From Sphingomonas pokkalii (GTDB lineage Bacteria; Pseudomonadota; Alphaproteobacteria; Sphingomonadales; Sphingomonadaceae), in contig NZ_QENQ01000001.1 of assembly GCF_003096275.1 (NCBI RefSeq), positions 2,829,007-2,893,006 on the forward strand: DNA of 64,000 nt, written 5' to 3'. The translations under genes were made by a program, and so were the position numbers. The first letter of the stretch is position 1. Every line of letters starts with the position of its first letter. Below are positions 52,071-59,323 of the stretch, piece by piece. The notes under the pieces were generated by a model. It was not told where the DNA came from, ran no database searches, and saw nothing but the letters and a program-made list of their open reading frames with translations.

Positions 52071-52135
52071 GTGGGGGCCACTTTGCGAGAAAAGCGGGCC
52101 GAAAAACGCTCGTGGCCCCCAACGTGGGGGCCACG
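52071..52135. repeat. inverted and direct repeats upstream of the integrase
   Basis: GTGGGGGCCAC occurs at 52071-52081 and again at 52124-52134. An inverted copy (from 52111) makes a perfect 11-bp inverted repeat with a three-base centre at 52111-52135, ending 20 bases before the integrase ATG. It could bind integrase or excisionase, or form a hairpin in the integrase leader. Confidence 0.65.
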
Positions 52136-52154
52136 CCTCGGAAAGGGCTCCACT

Positions 52155-53387
52155 ATGCCTTTGACAGATATAGCTATTCGTAAGGCCAAGCCGCGCGAGA
52201 AGGCCTATAAGCTTTGCGACATGCAGGGCCTGTTTGTTCTGGTCCAACCCTCAGGGGGCAAGCTCTGGCGGATGAAGTACCGCGTGGGCGGTGTTGAGAA
52301 GAAACTGGGCTTGGGCACATACCCCCAGGTCAGCCTGCGCGACGCCCGGAAGAAGCGGGATGAGGCCCGCGATCTGTTAGCCGAGGGCAAGGACCCCGGC
52401 TTGGAGAAGCAGCGCGAGAAGCTTCGTGCCGGGGCGCTGGCAGAAAACACGTTCACCAGCATCGCGAACGAATATTGTCGGAAGCGTCGTCGCGACGGCG
52501 ACCGGGCCTGGGCGCCCTCCACCGCAGCGCGGTGCGAACATCTCCTCAGCCTGCTCGACAACTCTATCGGCAAAATGCCGATCCATGAGATCGAGCCTAT
52601 CGACGCTCTTGCCGCGATTCGGAAGATCGAGAAGCGAGGCAAGCTCGAGAGCGCCCGCCGTACCCTGCAACTGGCCAGCGCGGTGTTCCGCTACGCAGTT
52701 GCCACTGCCCGGCTGAAATCCGACCCGACGAGGGATCTACGCGGCGCCCTGATGACACCGACGGTCACGCACTATGGCGCTGTCACCGAGGCCGAGGAAG
52801 TCGGCAAACTGCTGCGCGCGATTGACGCCTACGAGGGGCAGGGCATGACTAAATGGGCGCTGCAACTGGCTCCGCATGTGTTCGTGCGCCCGGGAGAACT
52901 GCGCCATGCGCGATGGGATGAGATCGACCTCGACGCGGCCGTGTGGACCATCCCGGCCGAGAAGATGAAGATGCGCAAGCCGCATCACGTCCCGCTCTCG
53001 ACCCAATCGATCGCCATCCTGCTGGAGATCCGGTCAATCACCGGGTCCAACGGCTATGTCTTCCCATCGATGCGATCGCGCACGCGGCCGATGTCAGACA
53101 ACACCCTCAACGCCGCGCTCCGCCGCTTGGGCTATTCAACCAATGAAATGACAGCCCATGGCTTCCGCGCCATGGCGAGCACCCTGCTGAACGAATCCGG
53201 CAAGTGGTCCTACGACGCGATCGAGCGCGCGCTGGCCCATGGCGATACCGACAAGGTACGCGCTGCCTACCATCGCGGCACGCACTGGAAGGAGCGAGTA
53301 GCGATGGCGCAGTGGTGGTCGAACCTGCTCGATAGCCTGCGCAGCGGAGCCACGATTTTGCCCTTTCCGGGAGTGATGCTCGGCTGA
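52155..53387 (+). CDS. P4-type tyrosine integrase
   Basis: 410 residues from the ATG at 52155, preceded by GAAAGGG seven bases upstream. Arm-binding DUF4102 domain at the start (LTDIAIRKAKPREKAYKL, GLFVLVQPSGGKLWRMKY) followed by the catalytic domain with R245 (VRPGELRHARW), H335-x-x-R338 (AHGFRAMAST), H362 and nucleophile Tyr372. It integrates genomic islands into tRNA genes, and the tRNA-Gly gene lies just upstream in the same orientation. It appears intact. Confidence 0.95.
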   Translation: MPLTDIAIRKAKPREKAYKLCDMQGLFVLVQPSGGKLWRMKYRVGGVEKKLGLGTYPQVSLRDARKKRDEARDLLAEGKDPGLEKQREKLRAGALAENTFTSIANEYCRKRRRDGDRAWAPSTAARCEHLLSLLDNSIGKMPIHEIEPIDALAAIRKIEKRGKLESARRTLQLASAVFRYAVATARLKSDPTRDLRGALMTPTVTHYGAVTEAEEVGKLLRAIDAYEGQGMTKWALQLAPHVFVRPGELRHARWDEIDLDAAVWTIPAEKMKMRKPHHVPLSTQSIAILLEIRSITGSNGYVFPSMRSRTRPMSDNTLNAALRRLGYSTNEMTAHGFRAMASTLLNESGKWSYDAIERALAHGDTDKVRAAYHRGTHWKERVAMAQWWSNLLDSLRSGATILPFPGVMLG

Positions 53388-53456
53388 ACACCTTCGGTCA
53401 CCGAGCATCATGGGCACAGCCGTCAAATAACCGCCTGAAACAAGCGAGGTGAACCA

Positions 53457-55016
53457 TCATCCTTTGCCAGCGGGGGCGAATAGTAGTTCGTCTAGGCGGC
53501 AGGCCGCTCGCCTGATGTTGCTCATGATGCCACCCTTCGAATCGGTGCTGGCCAGGGCGACGCAGCGCGACAGCAGGTCGAGCAGCGTCGCTGGCTCGAA
53601 GCCTTCCGGAGATACCAAGCCGCAAATCGCCATTGCGACGTTGTTCGCATCCTTGCTGTTCGCAGGTTCGGGCAGCAAGCCGAGTTCGATCTCCTGCAGC
53701 ATTGTGGCGGGCGTTCCGACCGGCTTCTTGAACGCCGCCTTGGTTCCCATGGCGCGGCTCGCGAACATCTCCCGACGCTTCGCGGACCCACCCAACCCGC
53801 CGATAAAAGCGGCGAGATCTGCGCGATCCAGTTGCGACGCCTGCGCGAAATAGAAGATAGGCAACCACTCGGCGTGCGATGCCTCCACCGCGAAACGAAT
53901 ATACTCGACCGGCCGGAATAGCGTCTCCCGGTTGAGGAAGTTCGTCAGAAGATTGACGTCGGTCACCACGCCGCGGCTTCCGATCCGTTCTTCGCCCGCC
54001 GCCCGAACCTCTCCGATCAGGCGGAGCGCCGGCGCGCCCGCCACCTCGTTGAACTCGCCTTCGCGGATAAAGCTCAACTGGTCGAGCAGCGACTTGTCGA
54101 TCGTGATCGGCCGCTTGCCGTCATCAAGCACCCCCTCCTCCAAATCGGCCAGCAGCACGCGATCGGGACCGCGCTGCAGCAGTTTCTCGACCATCGGAAG
54201 TATCTGCTGGCGGGCAATTGCGTCCCGCTCGTCCAGCATCGTGCGCAGATCGCCATATTTGATCCGGGAAGACTGCCCCGGATAGCGAAAGAAGATGTCG
54301 CCTTCGCGGATATCGCCCTCCTGCCGGGTGGCGATCACGGGCCTGCTCGGGTGCTGCTCGACGTGCAGGACGCCTACGGTCTTCCCGTCCAGTTCGATCG
54401 TCGCCGCTCCGACACGAGGGGTCGGATCGAGCTTCGCCTTGATGTGCGAGGTTAGGTCAGCGGGATCGAGATTCGCGAAATCGGAGCCGGTCAGGCCGAT
54501 GACAGCGAAGCTCTTGTCGACGCCATCTGCGCAGGCGGCGTCCTTGTCGTGCACCCCGAAGAGGATATAGCCGCCGCGATTGTTTGCCAACGCCGCCACC
54601 GCACGAAGCCAGACATGCGCGTTGCGCAGCCGAAAGCTGGCCTTGCATTCATGCGCATCGGTTTCGCCAGGCCGAAAACGCCAGGTGCCGTCCGCATCCT
54701 GCTGGAACATCGCCAGTAGTGTCTCCCGGTCGAGCGGCCCGCACCGCGCGGGCGCGACCTGAGCGCCTGGTGCCGGCGGGACGACAAGGGAAGCCTGCCC
54801 GAAACCGGCGAGAAAGGCATCCAGTGTTGCATCGCCCGCCATCGGTATCAGCGCGGAGTCGCTGTAGGTGCCGTCACCGATATTGGTGATCCTGCCCGAG
54901 TTCACCGGTCGATCCGGGCGATTGAAATAGAATTGAATGGTTGCGTTTCGCATGCCGCGGTGGAGCATCGCCTTGATTAGGGCGATCTCCTCGTCGGTAA
55001 TGCTACGCTTCCCCAT
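53457..55016 (-). CDS. AlbA_2/Schlafen-type DNA-binding-domain protein
   Basis: 519 residues. An N-terminal helix-turn-helix-like segment (SITDEEIALIKAMLHRGM, residues 5-45) precedes an AlbA_2 (Schlafen-like) domain at about 105-230 (DAHECKASFRLRNAHVWL, NNRGGYILFGVHDKD, then VGVLHVEQHPSRPVIAT). The C-terminal half has no family I recognise. Proteins of this kind occur in islands and restriction loci as putative nucleic-acid-binding regulators or effectors. It is the last minus-strand gene before the integrase, downstream of the PD-(D/E)XK-like gene. Confidence 0.7.
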   Translation of the reverse strand: MGKRSITDEEIALIKAMLHRGMRNATIQFYFNRPDRPVNSGRITNIGDGTYSDSALIPMAGDATLDAFLAGFGQASLVVPPAPGAQVAPARCGPLDRETLLAMFQQDADGTWRFRPGETDAHECKASFRLRNAHVWLRAVAALANNRGGYILFGVHDKDAACADGVDKSFAVIGLTGSDFANLDPADLTSHIKAKLDPTPRVGAATIELDGKTVGVLHVEQHPSRPVIATRQEGDIREGDIFFRYPGQSSRIKYGDLRTMLDERDAIARQQILPMVEKLLQRGPDRVLLADLEEGVLDDGKRPITIDKSLLDQLSFIREGEFNEVAGAPALRLIGEVRAAGEERIGSRGVVTDVNLLTNFLNRETLFRPVEYIRFAVEASHAEWLPIFYFAQASQLDRADLAAFIGGLGGSAKRREMFASRAMGTKAAFKKPVGTPATMLQEIELGLLPEPANSKDANNVAMAICGLVSPEGFEPATLLDLLSRCVALASTDSKGGIMSNIRRAACRLDELLFAPAGKG

Positions 55017-55070
55017 CGATGCCCGCCCCCGTCGAAAGATCTTCCGTCTTCGATAAGCGGTCCATCAAGC

Positions 55071-55865
55071 CTAGAATAGGCGGTTCAGCAAGTGCGGTTC
55101 GCTGTTCTTCAAGCGATCGAGCATGTTGTTGACGTAGAACATGTCCGGGCTGGCGATCGCCGGCAGAACGACGACGTTGTAATCGGGCAGATCCTTGTCG
55201 AGCGTGAAGACCACGAGGCCGACACCGTGGATGCTGCACAGCGATTTCAGGCGGCTCATATCGTCGCTGCTCGTGGTGCGCGGCACGACGATGTAGCTTT
55301 TATGCGAGAACAGGCGATAGGCGACTGCCTGGCCGAAGGCGACGACCGGCTGGGCGGGCGTCGCCTTGATCTCGGCGGTGACGATCTGCGGTTCGAACTT
55401 GAAGATGTCCTGCGCACGCGGCTTCAGCACGCCGATCACATCGGGCGTGCCCCATTTGCCGCCCAGGCTGCTGCCGCCCAGCGCTCCCGCGACGGTGACC
55501 TCGTCATTCTCCTCCAGCCATTCGGCGAAGCTGGCGTAGAAGTCCTGTTCGGAAACCGATGCAGTGCCGCGATCGGGGGTGTCGATCGGTACGACCGTGG
55601 CGGCGACGGCCTCGTCCTGCGCCACGGCGTCGGCGGCCTCGGCGTCGGCATATTTAGCGAGCTGATAGGTGCCGCGCGCGATCTTGACGATTCCGTCACC
55701 GCTCTGGAACAGCAGATGCGTCGCGCCGCGCACGCTGTTCGAAGGCGTTTCCGGGTGCGCGGCGGCAATCAGCTTGAGCACCTCGGCCCAGCGCAGCCCG
55801 CCGGGGTGCTGATCGAGTATCTGGCGGACCTCGTCATGAATCTGCTTGCGGTTGAGTTTCGCCAA
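55071..55865 (-). CDS. winged-helix plus PD-(D/E)XK-like protein
   Basis: 264 residues. Residues 1-70 look like a helix-turn-helix/HARE-type domain (KQIHDEVRQILDQHPGGLRW, SNSVRGATHLLFQSG). The C-terminal half has a restriction-endonuclease-like pattern: GTPDVIGVLKP, then IVTAEIKATPAQPVVAFGQA (Asp, then Glu-x-Lys) and a SYIVVP strand. No database family could be confirmed. It starts 15 bases after the hsdS stop on the same strand, so it is probably an accessory component of the restriction locus. Confidence 0.65.
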   Translation of the reverse strand: MAKLNRKQIHDEVRQILDQHPGGLRWAEVLKLIAAAHPETPSNSVRGATHLLFQSGDGIVKIARGTYQLAKYADAEAADAVAQDEAVAATVVPIDTPDRGTASVSEQDFYASFAEWLEENDEVTVAGALGGSSLGGKWGTPDVIGVLKPRAQDIFKFEPQIVTAEIKATPAQPVVAFGQAVAYRLFSHKSYIVVPRTTSSDDMSRLKSLCSIHGVGLVVFTLDKDLPDYNVVVLPAIASPDMFYVNNMLDRLKNSEPHLLNRLF

Positions 55866-55880
55866 TGCCGTTCCCCCGGT

Positions 55881-57035
55881 TCAGATGGTGCTTACGCCGT
55901 CGCCAAATGCCTGATGCAGCATGGCAGGTAGCAAGGCCGCGAGTTCGGTCGCCGCCGCAGTTTGGGCCAATCGCGCCGATCGAGCCTTAGCCTGAAGGCC
56001 GTCAAACCAATGCTGCGCGTCGAGTGATGGGACCGGGAGGTTGATAGACGCCAGTCGCTTGGTAGCGAGTGTGCGATTTCGGTCTGCGCTCCCCACTGAC
56101 GCTTGACCGATTTGGCGCAGCCCGGCGTCAGTCTGCAAATAGTACCACAGATAGCCAGCGGTCGCGAGCGAGGGGTCAGGCACACACGTCAGATACCGAT
56201 GCGATCCATGCTTGCCTGCGTGTTCGGAGCCAGCGACAGCGAACGCCCCCTCCCACGCTTTGATGTTACTGAAAACGAGGTCGCCAGCTTCGATGCGGTA
56301 AAGGGACTGCCACGTCACTTCAGCACCGACGACATCCGGTTTGATGAACAGGCCACGACCGAAGGAACGGACGCCAAGTTCGGGATACACAGCATCAGGA
56401 TCAATCTGCACGGGGCGGCGGACCAGCGGGGCCACCTCGGCCATTGAGCGGCGCGGCGCGTCGGCGATGACGCGGGCGAAAGCGGCAGCCAGCATCGCGT
56501 CGATTTCGGCATCGACGCCGGTTGCCGCGCGCGACCGCGCCTCGATCGCGGTCGCCGCGGTATTCAACTGCTCAACGATGCGATGCTGTTCTGGTCGAGG
56601 CGGAACAGGAATCTGCTGAGCAAGGAACCGCGCCTCCTTGAGGCGCACGCGATTGGTGCTGCCTTCGCTAGCGCCGCGACATAGCGCAACAAACCAGTCC
56701 GTCCGGCTGACCCATGCGACATACTCCGTCAGCACGGTTTCATTATCCACGTCGAATACGGGGAAGTCGTTGGAGACGACCGCGCCATCAAGATCCGGTG
56801 GGACAATTCCGAAGGCGCCATGCCGGGCGTCGATTTTAGAAATCACGAACTGGCCGGCGCGCACCCTGTTCTGGTGAGATGCGGCTATTTCGGCGCCGAG
56901 TACGCGGCCGCGCAAGGTTAGCCCTTTGCCCCACAGGCGTGCGGTGACTTGCGCATATGTTTCGTCAAGCTGGAGTGGAACGCGATCCACTGCCGGCTGC
57001 AACAACTCCCCCAGCGCCATCATCGGCCAGGTCAT
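55881..57035 (-). CDS. hsdS: type I restriction-modification specificity subunit
   Basis: 384 residues from the ATG at 57035, overlapping the hsdM stop (ATGA). Two target-recognition domains are seen, ending in the conserved helical spacers (first: IPVPPRPEQHRIVEQLNTAA; second: LPVPSLDAQHWFDGLQAKA), with pore strands VRAGQFVISKIDARHGAF and IEAGDLVFSNIKAWEGAF. It sets the DNA sequence recognised by both methylation and restriction complexes. The target sequence cannot be deduced. Confidence 0.9.
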   Translation of the reverse strand: MTWPMMALGELLQPAVDRVPLQLDETYAQVTARLWGKGLTLRGRVLGAEIAASHQNRVRAGQFVISKIDARHGAFGIVPPDLDGAVVSNDFPVFDVDNETVLTEYVAWVSRTDWFVALCRGASEGSTNRVRLKEARFLAQQIPVPPRPEQHRIVEQLNTAATAIEARSRAATGVDAEIDAMLAAAFARVIADAPRRSMAEVAPLVRRPVQIDPDAVYPELGVRSFGRGLFIKPDVVGAEVTWQSLYRIEAGDLVFSNIKAWEGAFAVAGSEHAGKHGSHRYLTCVPDPSLATAGYLWYYLQTDAGLRQIGQASVGSADRNRTLATKRLASINLPVPSLDAQHWFDGLQAKARSARLAQTAAATELAALLPAMLHQAFGDGVSTI

Positions 57036-58594
57036 GCCGCGTCGCGCTCCGCCACCAGGCCGCGCAGCTCTTTCAGGATCGCCAACACCTCCGCTTCCTT
57101 CTCCAGCGCCGCCGCCACGATCTGGGCCGGCGTTCGGTGGTCGTCCACCACCTTGGTGTTGGGGTTCTTCTGGTCGAGATTGACGGCGCGCACCACGCCG
57201 GCCTCGTCGCGCTCGATCAGCGCCGGGGCGCTGACCTTCCAGGCGCGCGGGTCTTCGCCGCGCACGTCCCACCAGGCGGTGAGGTCGGCGAGGTCGGCCG
57301 ATTGGAGCGGCGCGGTCTTGCTGTATTTCTTGCGACCCTCCGGCGCAGGCTGTTCCCAGAACCAGATATCGCTGGTCGGCCCGGTGGTGTCGAAGAACAG
57401 CAGGTTCGAGGCGATGTCGGTATAGGGCGCGAACACGCCTTCGGGCAGGCGCACCACGGTGTGCAGGTTGAACTGTTCGAGCAGATCGGCCTTGATCCGC
57501 GCGGCGACACCGTCACCGAACAGCACGCCATGCGGCACGACGACTGCCGCCCGGCCTTTGCCCTTGCGCTTCAGCCGCCGCATGATGAGCTGGAGGAACA
57601 GCAACGCCGTTTCAGAGGTACGGCGATCGGCGGGGAAGTTGCCGAGGATGCCCGCCTCTTCCTCGCCGCCAAAGGGCGGGTTGGAGAGGATCACGTCCAC
57701 CCGCTCACGCTCGCCAATCTCGGTCAGGCGGAAGCGCAGCGCGTTGCCCGGGTCGATATCCGGTGCCTCCAGCCCATGGAGCAGCAGGTTCATCTGCGCG
57801 AGCAAATAGGGCAGTGGCTTGGCTTCGCCGCCGAGCAGCGACCCGGCCTGCAACTGGCGGCGCTTTTCCACGCTGTTCGCCTGGGCGGCCATATGGGCAT
57901 AGGATTCGGTGAGGAACCCGCCGGTGCCGCAGGCGGGATCGAGCACGGTTTCGCCGATCTTCGGGTCGATCCGCTCGACCATGAAGCGTACGACGGCGCG
58001 CGGCGTGTAGAATTCGCCGCTGTCGCCGGCCACGTCCCGCATTTCACGCAGCAGCGTTTCGTACAGGCGGCCGAGCGTGTGCATCTCCTCCGAGCTGTCG
58101 AAATGGATGCCGTGGATCAGATTGATCACGTCGCGCAGCAGATAGCCGCTTTCCATGCGGTTCTGCACGCCGCGGAAGACGGTCGCGATCACGTCGCGCC
58201 GATCACGTCCGCCATTGGTGCCGCGCAGGGACCGCAGATAGGCGAACAGGCCGGGGCCGGTGGAGCCATCGGGCCGGGTCGCTTCCTCGGCGGTGATGAA
58301 GGTGAGCAGGTCTGGGCCGGTAATGCCTTCCTTGTCCGCTGCCCAGTCGCGCCAGCGATACGGCGCCTCGATGGCCGCATGGAACGGCGCGCCCGCCAGT
58401 TCGGCTTCGTCGGCGTGGACGCGCTCCAGATCGTCGAGAAATTTCAGGAACATCACCCAGGTGAGCACCGGCAGCCGATCGAGGTCGCCGTTCAGCCCCT
58501 TGTCCTTGCGCATGATCTTGCGCGCGGATTTCACGATGGTGTCGAGGCGTTGGGCGGTGGTCTGCGGGGTCGTGGTACGTGGCGCGCGGGCCAT
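57032..58594 (-). CDS. hsdM: type I restriction-modification DNA methyltransferase subunit
   Basis: 520 residues from the ATG at 58594, which shares a base with the toxin-gene stop (TGATG). N-terminal HsdM_N domain, then the N6-adenine methyltransferase core with motif I DPACGTGGF (residues 219-227) and motif IV NPPF (305-308). It methylates host DNA to protect it and is needed for restriction. An upstream in-frame ATG six codons earlier lies within the toxin gene. Confidence 0.95.
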   Translation of the reverse strand: MARAPRTTTPQTTAQRLDTIVKSARKIMRKDKGLNGDLDRLPVLTWVMFLKFLDDLERVHADEAELAGAPFHAAIEAPYRWRDWAADKEGITGPDLLTFITAEEATRPDGSTGPGLFAYLRSLRGTNGGRDRRDVIATVFRGVQNRMESGYLLRDVINLIHGIHFDSSEEMHTLGRLYETLLREMRDVAGDSGEFYTPRAVVRFMVERIDPKIGETVLDPACGTGGFLTESYAHMAAQANSVEKRRQLQAGSLLGGEAKPLPYLLAQMNLLLHGLEAPDIDPGNALRFRLTEIGERERVDVILSNPPFGGEEEAGILGNFPADRRTSETALLFLQLIMRRLKRKGKGRAAVVVPHGVLFGDGVAARIKADLLEQFNLHTVVRLPEGVFAPYTDIASNLLFFDTTGPTSDIWFWEQPAPEGRKKYSKTAPLQSADLADLTAWWDVRGEDPRAWKVSAPALIERDEAGVVRAVNLDQKNPNTKVVDDHRTPAQIVAAALEKEAEVLAILKELRGLVAERDAA

Positions 58595-59013
58595 CAGGCG
58601 GGGTCTTCCCAAGGATTGAGGAGAGGGACGCCGGTTGCAAGGAAGTCGGCGGTGTTACGGGTTACGACGGTGAGGCCGTGAACAAGGGCGGTGGCGGCGA
58701 TCATCGCGTCGCGCTCGGGCCGCGGATCTGGCACGTGCAGCGCGGCGCAACGGCGCGCAACGGGAATGTCGACCGGCAGGATGCGGTCGGCAAAATCGGC
58801 CATCACGCGATCGTCCATCCACACGCGCAACATGGCGGCCTGGGCGGGATCGCGGCGATTCAGAAGCAGGATGCCGCGCTCGATTTCGAACACGGTGATG
58901 GTGGAGAGAAAGAAATCGGCCAGATTGATCCGCGTCGCCCAGGCGAGGACATTCGGATTCCCCTGGTTCGGACGGCGCAGCGCAGAAATGGCATTGGTAT
59001 CGAGCAGGAACAT
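58594..59013 (-). CDS. PIN-domain toxin (VapC family)
   Basis: 139 residues. The four acidic PIN residues are visible: Asp5 (MFLLDTNAIS), Glu43 (TVFEIERG), Asp102 (RDAMIAATA) and Asp123 (TRNTADF). VapC toxins are RNases held in check by the upstream antitoxin. The start shares a base with the antitoxin stop, and the stop shares a base with the hsdM start, so the toxin is embedded in the restriction operon. Confidence 0.92.
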   Translation of the reverse strand: MFLLDTNAISALRRPNQGNPNVLAWATRINLADFFLSTITVFEIERGILLLNRRDPAQAAMLRVWMDDRVMADFADRILPVDIPVARRCAALHVPDPRPERDAMIAATALVHGLTVVTRNTADFLATGVPLLNPWEDPA

Positions 59014-59267
59014 CAGTCGAATTCAGCCGGACGCGATACGAAATCCATCTTGGGCGGATCGAAATCGAAATCGCCTCCGTTCCAATCAGCCAGCGCGTCA
59101 GCCAGCGTTCGGCCCTTGCCGGTCAGCCGTTGATATTCCTCAATCGACAGCAGGACATGTGCGGGACGACCGCGATCGGTAATGAAAACGGGGCCGTTCA
59201 GGGCCGCTTTCTTGGCGCGGGCGGCGTCCTGATTGAACTCTCGGCTGGTAACGCTGGTGATGCCCAT
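59013..59267 (-). CDS. Phd/YefM-type antitoxin
   Basis: 84 residues with the Phd/YefM start (TSVTSREFNQDAARAKKAA) and the GPVFITDRGRPAHVLLSIEEY segment. The C-terminal tail (DWNGGDFDFDPPKM) is acidic, as expected for the toxin-binding part. A strong AGGAGGG ribosome site precedes the ATG. It probably represses its own promoter in the 56-base gap after hsdR. Confidence 0.92.
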   Translation of the reverse strand: MGITSVTSREFNQDAARAKKAALNGPVFITDRGRPAHVLLSIEEYQRLTGKGRTLADALADWNGGDFDFDPPKMDFVSRPAEFD

Positions 59268-59323
59268 GACGCCCTCCTAGCGCTTGACGATATGTTGCTA
59301 CATTGGCGACAAGGTTGCGAAAG

